This document shows positions 25,305 through 34,091 of a stretch of DNA of 64,000 nt, piece by piece. The stretch spans positions 615,270-679,269 of the forward strand of contig NZ_SMBO01000002.1 of assembly GCF_004342985.1 (NCBI RefSeq), given 5' to 3'. How positions within the stretch are numbered: the stretch's first letter is position 1; the number at the start of each line of letters is the position of its first letter. The notes below the pieces were generated by a model. It was not told the DNA's origin, searched no databases, and saw only the letters and a program-made list of their open reading frames with translations. Both the position numbers and the translations under genes were made by a program. The DNA is from Novosphingobium sp. PhB57. GTDB taxonomy: Bacteria > Pseudomonadota > Alphaproteobacteria > Sphingomonadales > Sphingomonadaceae.

Positions 25305-25337
25305 CTCGTCATCCCGAAACAGGTTCAGGATGACGAG
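25305..25337. repeat. Second palindromic repeat
   Basis: CTCGTCATCC (25305-25314) and GGATGACGAG (25328-25337) form a hairpin with a 13-nt loop. It resembles the intergenic 'CGTCATCC' palindromes common in alphaproteobacteria. It lies between two converging genes and could also serve as a terminator for either. Confidence 0.6.
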
Positions 25338-25398
25338 CATAGCGGGGCAGGCCGAGTGCCTTGCCGCACCTCCATCCCCGCCACACCCAAACCACCCC

Positions 25399-25860
25399 TC
25401 ACTCCAGCGGCAGGGTGCGCGGTTCCTTGATCGCCTCCAGCACGATGCTCGACTTCACGTCGCGCACGCCGGGAATGCGCACGAGCGTCTTCAGCGTGAT
25501 CTGCGACAAATGCTCCACGTCGCGGGCGATGATGTGGATGATGTAATCCATGTCGCCGGTCACGGCGTGGCAGGCGATGACATAAGGATTGTCGCGGATC
25601 GCCTGTTCGAAGCGCGTGATGTTCTCGTCGATATGGGCGTTCAGGTTTATCAGCACATAGGCTTCCAGTTCGAAGCCGAGCTTGCGCGGGTCGAGCACCG
25701 GCGCGTAGCCCAGGATCACCCCGTCGTCCTCCAGCCGCTTGATGCGGCGGCTGACCGGCGTGGCGGAAAGCGCGGTGCGTTCGGCCACTTGCGCCACCGG
25801 CATGCGCGCGTCTTCCTGCAAGGACGCGATGATCTTGCGGTCGAATAGATCCAGCTGCAT
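25399..25860 (-). CDS. Lrp/AsnC-family transcriptional regulator
   Basis: A 153-residue regulator with the Lrp helix-turn-helix ('PVAQVAERTALSATPVSRRI', about residues 20-45) and a C-terminal RAM/AsnC ligand domain ('VIACHAVTGDMDYIIHIIAR'). Such proteins bind amino acids and control their metabolism. It is divergent from phhA with about 107 bp between starts, so aromatic amino acids are the likely signal and phhA-hpd the likely target; this is inferred from position. Start at ATG 25860. Confidence 0.9.
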   Translation of the reverse strand: MQLDLFDRKIIASLQEDARMPVAQVAERTALSATPVSRRIKRLEDDGVILGYAPVLDPRKLGFELEAYVLINLNAHIDENITRFEQAIRDNPYVIACHAVTGDMDYIIHIIARDVEHLSQITLKTLVRIPGVRDVKSSIVLEAIKEPRTLPLE

Positions 25861-25967
25861 GAATCCCCTGCCTTGAGCCGACTTCCTGGTGGAATCCCCT
25901 TTTACAGACCGCCAGCGCGCGCGCAATCGCACGAATCTGCCATGAGACTTGTGGTATTCTCTAGGGA

Positions 25968-26825
25968 ATGAAGAAGCCCTCCACCGAGACATCGACGAGC
26001 GAGCTTCGGGGAGAGTATGAAGGCGCTGCCGCGGACTACACGGTCGGGCAGGACTGGCATGCCTACACCCCCGAAATGCACGAACGCTGGCGCCGCCTTC
26101 ATGCGCGGCAGTCGGCGCTTGTCGAGACATATGCCTGCCGCGCCTTCCGCGAGGGCCTGGCGCGGCTGGACTGCGCGGACGGCATCCCACGCTTCGAGGA
26201 TGCCAACGCGATTCTCGGCGCTGCCACGGGCTGGGAGTTGGTGGGCGTTCCGGGCTTCATTCCCGATGCCGTGTTCTTCGACCACCTTGCCCATCGCCGC
26301 TTCCCGGTAACCCGCTGGCTGCGCGAGGAGCATGAGCTGGACTATCTGGTCGAGCCGGACGTGTTCCACGATTTCTTCGGCCATGTGCCGATGCTGCTCG
26401 ATCCCACCATCGCCGATTTCCTGGAGCTTTACGGCAAGGCCGGGGCGCGGGCCATGGCGATGGATGCGCTGGGGATGCTGGCGCGGATCTACTGGTACAC
26501 CATCGAATTCGGGCTGGTCCGCGAGGACGGCGCGTTGAAGGTCTTCGGCGCCGGCATCATCTCCTCGGCCAGCGAAACCCGCTTTTCCATCGAGGATCGC
26601 GCGGTCCTGCGGCTGCCCTTCGATGCCGTGCGCGTCATGCGCACCGGTTACATGATCGATGCTTTCCAGAAGACCTACTTCGTCCTGGAGAGCCTGCCGC
26701 AGCTGATCGAGGATCTGGTCGGGCTGGATTTCGGCCCCGTCTACGAAACCTGGCGCGCGGCGCCGCCCATTCCTGCCGGAGAGACGCTTTCCGGCGAAAT
26801 TCCTTTCGGAGAAACGCTTCCATGA
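25968..26825 (+). CDS. phhA: Phenylalanine 4-monooxygenase
   Basis: A 285-residue non-heme iron, tetrahydropterin-dependent hydroxylase converting phenylalanine to tyrosine. The iron ligands are His134 and His139 in '[14 protein letters not shown]' and Glu180 in '[10 protein letters not shown]'. The length fits bacterial PhhA. Start at ATG 25968, 6 bases after the TATTCTCTAGG stretch. The stop overlaps the hpd start (ATGA), so the two are translationally coupled. No pterin dehydratase (phhB) lies beside it. Confidence 0.95.
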   Translation: MKKPSTETSTSELRGEYEGAAADYTVGQDWHAYTPEMHERWRRLHARQSALVETYACRAFREGLARLDCADGIPRFEDANAILGAATGWELVGVPGFIPDAVFFDHLAHRRFPVTRWLREEHELDYLVEPDVFHDFFGHVPMLLDPTIADFLELYGKAGARAMAMDALGMLARIYWYTIEFGLVREDGALKVFGAGIISSASETRFSIEDRAVLRLPFDAVRVMRTGYMIDAFQKTYFVLESLPQLIEDLVGLDFGPVYETWRAAPPIPAGETLSGEIPFGETLP

Positions 26826-27964
26826 CCGACCTTCTCGAAACCTCCATCGAGCCAAATCCCATCGGACTGGACGGCTTCGAGTTCGTCGAGTTCTCGGCGC
26901 CGGAAAAGGGCGTGCTGGAGCCGGTGTTCGAGGCGATGGGCTTCACGAAGATCGCCCGTCACCGCTCGAAGGACGTGGAACTCTGGCGCCAGGGCGGCAT
27001 CAATTTCATCACCAATTACGAGCCGCACAGCCCGGCCTGGTTCTTCAGCCGCGAGCATGGCCCTTCGGCCTGCGGCATGGGGTTCCGCGTTCGCGACGCC
27101 CGCGCCGCCTATGCCGAACTGCTGGCCCGCTCGGCCGAGCCTGTTTCGGTCGAGACCGGACCGATGGAACTGCACCTGCCGGGCATCCGCGGCATCGGCA
27201 ACTCGATCATCTACCTGATCGACCGCTACGAGCGCGCCGATGAAAACGGCGAAAGCGACGGCGCCCTGTCGATCTACGACATCGACTTCGACTATCTGCC
27301 CGGCGTCGATCGCCACCCGGTCGGCGCCGGCTTCGACGTGATCGACCACCTGACCCACAACGTCTACGGCGGCCGCATGGCCTATTGGGCGGATTACTAC
27401 GAGAAGCTCTTCAACTTCCGCGAGATCCGCTATTTCGACATCAAGGGCGAATACACCGGCCTCACCTCCAAGGCGCTCACCGCGCCGGACGGCAAGATCC
27501 GCATCCCGCTCAACGAAGAGGCCGAGGGCGGGAAGGGCCAGATCGACGAATTCCTGCGCGCCTTCAACGGTGAGGGCATCCAGCACATCGCGCTGATCTG
27601 CGACGATCTCGTCGGCGCGTGGGACAAGCTCAAGGCGCTGGGCGTGCCGTTCATGACCGCGCCGCCGGAAACCTACTACGAGATGCTCGAAGAGCGGCTT
27701 CCCGGCCATGGCGAGCCTGCCGACCAGCTCAAGATGCGCGGCATCCTGCTCGACGGCACCACCGATGAAGTCGGCGCGGATGGCCAGCCGCGCCTGCTGC
27801 TGCAGATCTTTGCCGAGGCCCGCGTCGGGCCGGTGTTCTTCGAATTCATCCAGCGCAAGGGCGACGACGGTTTCGGAAACGGCAATTTCAAGGCACTGTT
27901 CGAAAGCATGGAGCGCGACCAGATCCGCCGCGGCGTGTTGAAGGTGGAAGAGCCCGCCGGATAA
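26822..27964 (+). CDS. hpd: 4-hydroxyphenylpyruvate dioxygenase
   Basis: A 380-residue Fe(II) dioxygenase that turns 4-hydroxyphenylpyruvate into homogentisate. It has two VOC-type modules. Iron ligands fall in the second half: His in '[11 protein letters not shown]', His in '[11 protein letters not shown]' and Glu in '[13 protein letters not shown]'. It is coupled to phhA by a 4-bp overlap. A GC-rich hairpin lies just downstream, before the next VOC gene. Confidence 0.95.
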   Translation: MTDLLETSIEPNPIGLDGFEFVEFSAPEKGVLEPVFEAMGFTKIARHRSKDVELWRQGGINFITNYEPHSPAWFFSREHGPSACGMGFRVRDARAAYAELLARSAEPVSVETGPMELHLPGIRGIGNSIIYLIDRYERADENGESDGALSIYDIDFDYLPGVDRHPVGAGFDVIDHLTHNVYGGRMAYWADYYEKLFNFREIRYFDIKGEYTGLTSKALTAPDGKIRIPLNEEAEGGKGQIDEFLRAFNGEGIQHIALICDDLVGAWDKLKALGVPFMTAPPETYYEMLEERLPGHGEPADQLKMRGILLDGTTDEVGADGQPRLLLQIFAEARVGPVFFEFIQRKGDDGFGNGNFKALFESMERDQIRRGVLKVEEPAG

Positions 27965-27994
27965 GCGGCGCGGCGCACACGAAATTGGGAGAGA

Positions 27995-28020
27995 CGGGCG
28001 GGCCCACGCAGGCTCGCCCG
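27995..28020 (+). terminator. Hairpin between hpd and the VOC gene
   Basis: CGGGCGGGCC (27995-28004) pairs with GGCTCGCCCG (28011-28020) at nine of ten positions. There is no T-run, so it may attenuate rather than stop transcription, or only stabilise the phhA-hpd message. Confidence 0.4.
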
Positions 28021-28040
28021 CAATTCCCGGGAGACCTAAG

Positions 28041-28631
28041 ATGACTGACGAGAGCCCGATGCCAGCCCCGATGCCCGACGCGACTTTGGCGCCGAAACTT
28101 GGTGGGATCCACCATGTCGCCTACCGTTGCCACGACGCGAAGGAGACCGTCGCGTTCTACCGCGAGGTGATGGGCATGGATTTCATGCTGGCGATCGCCG
28201 AGGACAAAGTGCCCTCGACCGGCGCCCCCGATCCCTACATGCACGTCTTCCTCGACTGCGGCGGCGGCAATGTGCTGGCCTTCTTCGAGCTTCCGAATTC
28301 ACCCGAGATGGGGCGCGACGAGGCGACCCCCGCCTGGGTCCAGCACATCGCCTTCAAGGTGGAGGGCGAGCAGGACCTCCTTTCGGCCAAGCAGCGGGCC
28401 GAGGCGCGGGGCATTTCGGTGGTCGGCCCGGTCCATCACGGCGTCTTCAAGTCGATCTACCTGTTCGATCCCAACGGCCACCGCCTCGAACTCGCCTGGC
28501 AGTTCGGCAGCTCCGGCCAGATGGCCCAGCTCAAGGCCGTGGCCGACGACATGCTGGAGGAATGGGCGCGCACCAAGAAGGCCCCGCGTCACGCGGCCTG
28601 GCTGCACGAGAAGATCGCGGCGGAGACGTGA
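28041..28631 (+). CDS. VOC (glyoxalase/dioxygenase) family protein
   Basis: A 196-residue single-unit VOC protein. Metal-ligand positions are visible in 'GGIHHVAYRCHDAKETVAFY' (His near the start), 'WVQHIAFKVEG' (second His) and 'FDPNGHRLELAW' (Glu). Family members are isomerases, lyases or ring-cleaving dioxygenases. Here it sits between hpd and maiA and overlaps maiA by GTGA, so a step around homogentisate or maleylacetoacetate is the natural guess, without direct proof. Start at ATG 28041 after GGGAGACCTAAG. Confidence 0.85.
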   Translation: MTDESPMPAPMPDATLAPKLGGIHHVAYRCHDAKETVAFYREVMGMDFMLAIAEDKVPSTGAPDPYMHVFLDCGGGNVLAFFELPNSPEMGRDEATPAWVQHIAFKVEGEQDLLSAKQRAEARGISVVGPVHHGVFKSIYLFDPNGHRLELAWQFGSSGQMAQLKAVADDMLEEWARTKKAPRHAAWLHEKIAAET

Positions 28632-29275
28632 GGCTCCACGGCTACTGGCGCAGCTCCACCAGCTACCGCCTGCGCATCGCGCTGGGTCTCAAGGGGCTTG
28701 AATACGAGCAGGTTGCGGTCAACCTGCTCGACGGGGAGCAGCGCTCCCGGGAGTACCGCCGCCTCAACCCCTACGGCGGTGTTCCGGCGCTGGAGATCGA
28801 TGGGCGCATCTATGCGCAGTCGATGGCGATACTGGAATGGCTCGACGAGAGCTTTCCCGACCGTCCGTTGCTCCCCCGCGATATCGAGGACCGCTTCGCG
28901 TCGCGCGAACTGTCGTTGGCGATCGCCACCGAGCTTCATGCGCCGCTCAACCTGCCGGTGCTCAAGTACCTGAAAAACGACCTCGGCCATGCGCAGGATG
29001 AAGTGGACGACTGGTATCGCCACTGGATCGCCCGCACGTTCGAAAGCGTCGAGACGCGACTGGCGCAGCGTCTGGAGGCGTCACGCGGGGCAGGAGATTT
29101 CCTGTTCGATGCGCCGGGGCTGTTCGAATGCGTCCTGGTGCCGCAGCTCTACAATGCGCGGCGGTTTTCCTGCGATCTGTCGGCCTATCCGCACCTGACG
29201 CGGATAGATACGGCCTGCCGGGAGCATCCCGCCTTCATTGCCGCGCATCCCGACCGCCAGCCGGACCGAAACTGA
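28628..29275 (+). CDS. maiA: Maleylacetoacetate isomerase (zeta-class GST)
   Basis: A 215-residue glutathione transferase-fold protein. 'YWRSSTSYRLRIALGLKG' at the N-terminus is the zeta-class active-site motif (SSxSxRxRIAL), and 'NPYGGVPALEIDG' and 'QSMAILEWLDE' follow as glutathione contacts. MaiA isomerises maleylacetoacetate to fumarylacetoacetate in tyrosine breakdown. Start is GTG 28628, overlapping the VOC stop. Homogentisate dioxygenase (hmgA) and fumarylacetoacetase are not in this cluster. Confidence 0.92.
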   Translation: MRLHGYWRSSTSYRLRIALGLKGLEYEQVAVNLLDGEQRSREYRRLNPYGGVPALEIDGRIYAQSMAILEWLDESFPDRPLLPRDIEDRFASRELSLAIATELHAPLNLPVLKYLKNDLGHAQDEVDDWYRHWIARTFESVETRLAQRLEASRGAGDFLFDAPGLFECVLVPQLYNARRFSCDLSAYPHLTRIDTACREHPAFIAAHPDRQPDRN

Positions 29276-29361
29276 CCGCGTAAGGTTCCCGTCGGCGGAG
29301 ACGCAGAGAATCCGGCGCTTTCCCTGCGTCCCGATGGGAAAAGACTACCTGACAGGCGCCC

Positions 29362-29562
29362 TCAGGCCTTCGGCGTGACCCAGACTTCGACGGGCGCGGC
29401 GAACTTTCCCGGCGCAGGCTTGCCCACATGGACGCGGTCGGCGGTGACGAGTTCGCCGGTGGCGAGGTTGAAGCTCGCCCAGGGCTTGGGCATGCGGCCG
29501 AACGTCATCTTCTGGATGGGTTGGCCGGTGGTCGAATTCATGATGGTGGCGATAATGCTCAT
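29362..29562 (-). CDS. Small conserved-looking hypothetical protein
   Basis: A 66-residue reading frame whose codons strongly favour G or C in the third position, like real genes here. It fills most of the space between maiA and the HAD gene. It has no signal peptide or membrane segment; a beta-rich C-terminus ends 'PVEVWVTPKA'. The ribosome binding site before ATG 29562 is weak (GGGCGGGCGG). I do not recognise a family. Confidence 0.55.
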   Translation of the reverse strand: MSIIATIMNSTTGQPIQKMTFGRMPKPWASFNLATGELVTADRVHVGKPAPGKFAAPVEVWVTPKA

Positions 29563-29633
29563 CCGCCCGCCCGTAGCGAGATCGTGGCGGGGCGGTCCAG
29601 CGGGCGGGGCAAGCTATGCACCGCCCAATTCGC

Positions 29634-30335
29634 TCAGCTTTCGGCAGGCGCCAGCAGCAGGTCGCGCAAGGCGTGGAGGCTGGGCAGCACTTGCGCGCAG
29701 AGCAGCGTCTGTTCCTCGGTGGCGGGCAGCAGGTCGGGCACCATCACCGTGGCAATCCCGGCCGAAGTCGCCGAGCGGACGCCCGCGGGGCTGTCTTCGA
29801 TGGCGACGCAATGCGCCGGATCGACACCGAGGCGGCGGGCGGCCAGCAGGTAGGGTTCGGGGTGGGGCTTGGCCTCGGTCACGTCGTTGCGGGTGACCAC
29901 GAGATCGAAATAGCGCAGCAGGCCCGCCTTTTCGAGGCGTTGCTGCGCATAAGGCGCTTCCGAGGACGTGGCGATGGCCATGGGAATGCCGGCCTTGGCG
30001 AAGTGCTCCAGGATCACCTCGGCGCCGGGCCGCAGCGGTATTCCGGCATCGAGCATGGCTGCGAAGGCCCGGTCGCTCTCCTCGAAGAAGCGGTCCAGCG
30101 GGAAGTCCGGGCCCATGTGGTCGGCCACCAGGCGGCGCGAACCGTCGCGGTGGATGCCGACCATCGAATTCTGCAGCTCCGCTGCGAGCGGATAGCCCAT
30201 CGCCTTGCCGGTCTGCGCGAAAGCGCGGCCGTGGGCGGCTTCGGTATCGAGCAGCGTCCCGTCCATGTCGAAGATCGCCGCGCGGATCGGGTCGGGCAGC
30301 ACGGGGGAGCGAAGCGTTTCGGGCAGGGAAGTCAT
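29634..30335 (-). CDS. HAD-superfamily hydrolase (beta-phosphoglucomutase-like)
   Basis: A 233-residue HAD phosphatase of subfamily IA. It has motif I 'IFDMDGTLLDTE' (nucleophile and acid/base Asp), motif II Ser/Thr in 'MAIATSSEAPYA', Lys in 'TEAKPHPEPYLLAA' and motif IV 'CVAIEDSPAGVRSA'. The helical cap between motifs I and II is of the phosphoglycolate phosphatase/beta-phosphoglucomutase type. The substrate is not evident. It lies about 100 bp downstream of astA in the same orientation. Start at ATG 30335; longer in-frame sequence upstream is not homologous. Confidence 0.88.
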   Translation of the reverse strand: MTSLPETLRSPVLPDPIRAAIFDMDGTLLDTEAAHGRAFAQTGKAMGYPLAAELQNSMVGIHRDGSRRLVADHMGPDFPLDRFFEESDRAFAAMLDAGIPLRPGAEVILEHFAKAGIPMAIATSSEAPYAQQRLEKAGLLRYFDLVVTRNDVTEAKPHPEPYLLAARRLGVDPAHCVAIEDSPAGVRSATSAGIATVMVPDLLPATEEQTLLCAQVLPSLHALRDLLLAPAES

Positions 30336-30439
30336 CGGCTCAATATGCGCCCTGACAGTGTCGGGACCATTGCAAAGGGCGAATGTGCGGTTGCGAAAAG
30401 CGCCCGTCGTCCCGGATCGTGTCCGGGGCGACGGGGACA

Positions 30440-31459
30440 TCATGCGTTGGCGTAAGTCACCGTATCGCCCACCTCGACACCGAGCAGTGCCGCCGCTGCG
30501 GCGTCCAGCGTCACGCCGCCGTCGGCAGCGTCCACTTTGCCGAGGCAGGCCCGGAACCGTGCGAGGCGGCCGGTCGCCACGAGGTGGCTGGCTTCCGTAT
30601 CGTCCGCCTTGGTCAGGGCGGTAATCATGCCGGTGCGGGCGTCCTGCACGGTGCGGATCTGGTCGGTCCGGGCGAGCATGGTCGGGCCGCCGTCGAAGAT
30701 GTCGACGTAGTTCTGGAAGGCGAAGTTCTCGTTCTCCAGCATCCGCATCGCCGGGCGGCCGGAGTAGTGCGGCTGGCCCATCACCTGGCGCGCCGCCTCG
30801 GAGAGCAGGGCGCAGTAGATCGGGTGCTTGGGCATCAGGTCGGCGATGAACTGGTTGCCGTGCTTGGCGTTGAATTCGTCGGCATCGCGGAAGCTCATGT
30901 CGAAGAAGCGGCCTGCAAGACCGTCCCAGAACGGCGAGTTGCCGGCATCGTCGATGGCACCGCGCAGTTCGGCCAGGGTGGTATCGCCAAAGCGCGCGCG
31001 GTGCGTCTTGATGAAGAGGTAGCGGCTGCGGGCCAGCAGCTTGCCCACGCCGGCCGAGCGTTCGGTGGCGTCCAGATAGAGCCCGCCCACTTCGCTGGCG
31101 CCGTCGAGATCGGTGCAGAGCGTCAGCATTTCGGCGCGGAAGGTGCGTCCCAGTTCCTGCGAGTGCTGCGTGATCCGGCCGATCCGATAGGAATAGAAGG
31201 GAAACTCCGTGCCCACTTGCGAGAAGGCCTGGCAGGTGCCGCGGACTTTGCCCGTGGCGGTATCTTCCAGGATGAACACGAAGAGGTCGTTGGCGATGTC
31301 CTCGCTTTCCCGCGCGAAGCTCTTGGCCGTGCGCTTCAGCTTGGCGCCCAGCGTGGGCTTGTCCGGCGGCAGGTTGGTGAAGCCGCCGCCCGTGCCCTTC
31401 GCCATGCGATAGAGCGCGTCGAGGTCCTTTTCCTGTGCGGTGCGCAGGAGAAACGTCAT
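30440..31459 (-). CDS. astA: Arginine N-succinyltransferase-family enzyme (AstA)
   Basis: A 339-residue member of the AstA family, which transfers succinyl from succinyl-CoA to the alpha-amino group of arginine and, in some bacteria, ornithine. The N-terminal GNAT-like part ('LLRTAQEKDLDALYRMAKGT') and the motifs 'VGLYLDATERSAGVGKLLA'-like (residues about 128-150) and 'FQNYVDIFDGGPTM' are characteristic. It is the last of four genes joined by ATGA overlaps. No succinylarginine dihydrolase (astB) is present, so the substrate may not be arginine here. Start at ATG 31459. Confidence 0.88.
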   Translation of the reverse strand: MTFLLRTAQEKDLDALYRMAKGTGGGFTNLPPDKPTLGAKLKRTAKSFARESEDIANDLFVFILEDTATGKVRGTCQAFSQVGTEFPFYSYRIGRITQHSQELGRTFRAEMLTLCTDLDGASEVGGLYLDATERSAGVGKLLARSRYLFIKTHRARFGDTTLAELRGAIDDAGNSPFWDGLAGRFFDMSFRDADEFNAKHGNQFIADLMPKHPIYCALLSEAARQVMGQPHYSGRPAMRMLENENFAFQNYVDIFDGGPTMLARTDQIRTVQDARTGMITALTKADDTEASHLVATGRLARFRACLGKVDAADGGVTLDAAAAALLGVEVGDTVTYANA

Positions 31460-32664
31460 GCGGGCAAAACTCCGTGGCGGTCGATCCGGTGAAGGACGAG
31501 AGCGGTGAGGCGGGCGCGGGCATCGAGGGAGTCGGCCAGCAGGAATTCGTCCGGCGAATGGATCGACCCGCCCAGCGCGCCCATGGTGTCGAGCACCGGA
31601 ACGCCGCAGGCGGCGATGTTGTTGCCATCGCAGACGCCGCCGGTGTCCTTCCAACTCATCGGCTGGCCAAGATCGGCGGCGGCCTTGCTGACGGTGCCGT
31701 AGAGCGCCTCGGTCTCGGCCGAGATCGCCTTGGGCGGGCGCGAGACGTGGCCGTGGACGTGCATGTGCACGTCATGCGCGGCGGAGACTTCGGCCACGGC
31801 GGCCTTGACCAGCGCCTGCGCCTCTGCCGCCAGCTCGGGGGTGGCGGGGCGCATGTTGAAGTGGAGGATCGCCAGGTCCGGCACGGTGTTGTTGGGCGCG
31901 CCGCCTTCGATCCTGGCCGGATTCACCGAGAGTCCGGGACGGCGCATCGCGGCGAGGCGCAGGGCGAGATCGCCCGCTGCCACCACGGCATTGCGGCCCT
32001 CCTCGGGATTGCGGCCCGCGTGCGCGGAGCGGCCGTGGATCACCACGGCATAGTTTCCCGATCCCGGCCGCGCGCGGGCCATCTGCCCGCCGGGAAGCGC
32101 CGGTTCGTAAGTCAATGCTGCCAGTTTGCCGCGCGCCAGATCGGCGATCAGAGCGGCCGAGGACAGCGAGCCGGTTTCCTCGTCGCTGTTGATGAGGACG
32201 TCGTAACCGAGGGTCGGGCCGGAGCGCTCGTAAGCGGCAAGCCCGGCCAGCATCAGCGCGAGGCCGCCCTTCATGTCGGCCGTGCCGGGGCCGTGCAGCC
32301 TGTTCTCGTCCAGCCAGTCGCAGGTCTGGAAGGGGTGTTCGCGCGGGTAGACGGTGTCCATGTGCCCGGTCAGGATGACCCGGCGGGCCGCCTCCGGCCG
32401 CACCGAAAGCACGAGGTGGCGGCCGTGGGCCACGGCGCGGGTCTGGCCCTGGCTGTCGACTTTCTCCACCGGGGCAGGATCGACCAGCCGCACTTCCCCC
32501 GGCAGCGCCGCGAAAGCCTGGGCGAGCTGCCCGGCCACCGCGGCCAGCCCCTCGACATGCGCGGTGCCGCTGTTGATCGCCGCCCATTCGAGCGTGTGGG
32601 CGAGGATCGGCGCCCGCTCGATCGGGGCCAGAAGGTCCTGTTCCTCGGCGGTGAGAGCGCTCAT
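31456..32664 (-). CDS. M20-family metallohydrolase (amidohydrolase/desuccinylase type)
   Basis: A 402-residue di-zinc hydrolase of the ArgE/DapE/carboxypeptidase G2 kind. Metal-binding motifs are 'ILTGHMDTVYP', 'GPGTADMKGGLALML' and 'LINSDEETGSLSS', with a dimerisation domain between ('VVIHGRSAHAGRNPEEGRN'). Family members remove acyl groups from amino acids. Between astD and astA, with ATGA overlaps on both sides, it probably replaces the unrelated AstE desuccinylase in the last step. Start at ATG 32664. Confidence 0.85.
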   Translation of the reverse strand: MSALTAEEQDLLAPIERAPILAHTLEWAAINSGTAHVEGLAAVAGQLAQAFAALPGEVRLVDPAPVEKVDSQGQTRAVAHGRHLVLSVRPEAARRVILTGHMDTVYPREHPFQTCDWLDENRLHGPGTADMKGGLALMLAGLAAYERSGPTLGYDVLINSDEETGSLSSAALIADLARGKLAALTYEPALPGGQMARARPGSGNYAVVIHGRSAHAGRNPEEGRNAVVAAGDLALRLAAMRRPGLSVNPARIEGGAPNNTVPDLAILHFNMRPATPELAAEAQALVKAAVAEVSAAHDVHMHVHGHVSRPPKAISAETEALYGTVSKAAADLGQPMSWKDTGGVCDGNNIAACGVPVLDTMGALGGSIHSPDEFLLADSLDARARLTALVLHRIDRHGVLPA

Positions 32665-34091
32665 CCGCCCAGTTTGCCGTTCAGCTTGCCGTTCAGGGCG
32701 GCGCTGTTGCCCTGCGCGTCTGCCGCCTCGAAGCTGGCTACCGGATAGGCGCAGTAATCGGCGGCATAATAGGCGCTGGGGCGGTGGTTTCCGCTGTCGC
32801 CAAGGCCGCCGAAGGGCATCGATCCGGCCGCGCCGGTGGTCGGGCGGTTGCGATTGACCACGCCCGCGCGGCTCTCCAGCACGAAGCGGTCCCACAAGCC
32901 GTCGTCGGCGCTGACGAGCCCGGCGGAAAGGCCGAAGCGCGTGGCGTTGGCAGCGGCGATCGCGGCGTCGAAGTCCGGAACCCGCGTGACCTGGACGATG
33001 GGGGCGAACACTTCCTCGTCAGGCACGTCCACGCCGGTCACGTCGAGAATGCCCGGCGTCACGAAGGCGCCGCTGCGGCCCTCGATCCCGCCGAAAGGCC
33101 GCACGACCCGCGCGCCGCGCGCGACCAGTTCGTCGTAACGCTCCGCAGCGGCCTCGGCCGCGCGCTCGGAGATCAGCGGGCCGATCCACGGTTCGGGGGT
33201 CTCGTTCCAGGCGCCCACGGTGATCCGGTCCGCCAGCGCGGCCACGGCATCGACCAGGGCCGCGCCGAAATCGTCGTCCGGCACGATCAGGCGGCGCGCG
33301 CAGGAACAGCGCTGGCCGGTGGTAATGAAGCTGGACTGGACGACGACCGAGGCGGCCTCGTCGAGATCGCCGTCCCATACCACCAGCGGGTTGTTGCCGC
33401 CAAGTTCGAGCGCGAGGATCACGTCCGGCCGATCCGCGAAGATCCGCCGGAAATGCGCGCCGGCGCCGGCCGAGCCGGTGAACAGCAGGCCGTCGATATG
33501 GCCTGCCACCAGCGCCTCGCCGGTGGCGCGGGCGCCGTGAACGATCTGGAACACGCCTTCGGGAAGGCCCGCTTCGAACCAGGCATCGGCCATGGCCTGC
33601 CCGGTCGCGGGAGTCATCTCGGAGGGCTTGAACACCACCGTGTTGCCCGCCAGCAGGGCCGGGACGATGTGGCCGTTGGGCAAGTGGCCGGGGAAGTTGA
33701 AAGGCCCGAGCACGGCCATGACGCCGTGTGGGCGGTGGCGCAGAACGGCCTGTCCGAACGGCATGTCGCTGCGTTTCTCGCCCGCGCGCTCGGCTTGTCC
33801 GGCGATGGAGATGCCGATCTTGCCGATCATCGAGGCGAGTTCGGCGCGCGTCTCCCAGAGCGGCTTGCCGGTCTCGCGCGCGATGACCTCGGCCACGGCG
33901 TCCTTGCGGGCTTCGAGCACGGCCTTGTAGCGTTGCACCGCCTCGACCCGGGCCGCCACGGGCAGCGCCGCCCAGCCGGGGAAGGCCGCATGGGCGCGTT
34001 CCAGCGCGGCGTCCACGGCCGCGGCGTCCGCGATCGGGCCTTCCCAGACGAGGGCGCCGCTGGCGGGATCGTAGGACCTCAGCTGGTTCAT
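32661..34091 (-). CDS. astD: Succinylglutamate-semialdehyde dehydrogenase-family enzyme (AstD)
   Basis: A 476-residue NAD(P)-dependent aldehyde dehydrogenase of the AstD type. The general base Glu is in 'ALELGGNNPLVVWDGD' and the catalytic Cys in 'SSFITTGQRCSCARRL'; the cofactor segment 'LPNGHIVPALLAGNTVVFKP' is intact. AstD oxidises N-succinylglutamate semialdehyde to N-succinylglutamate. The last residues ('NGKLNGKLGG') are a short low-complexity tail. It is coupled by ATGA overlaps to the DUF1338 gene upstream and the M20 gene downstream. Confidence 0.9.
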   Translation of the reverse strand: MNQLRSYDPASGALVWEGPIADAAAVDAALERAHAAFPGWAALPVAARVEAVQRYKAVLEARKDAVAEVIARETGKPLWETRAELASMIGKIGISIAGQAERAGEKRSDMPFGQAVLRHRPHGVMAVLGPFNFPGHLPNGHIVPALLAGNTVVFKPSEMTPATGQAMADAWFEAGLPEGVFQIVHGARATGEALVAGHIDGLLFTGSAGAGAHFRRIFADRPDVILALELGGNNPLVVWDGDLDEAASVVVQSSFITTGQRCSCARRLIVPDDDFGAALVDAVAALADRITVGAWNETPEPWIGPLISERAAEAAAERYDELVARGARVVRPFGGIEGRSGAFVTPGILDVTGVDVPDEEVFAPIVQVTRVPDFDAAIAAANATRFGLSAGLVSADDGLWDRFVLESRAGVVNRNRPTTGAAGSMPFGGLGDSGNHRPSAYYAADYCAYPVASFEAADAQGNSAALNGKLNGKLGG

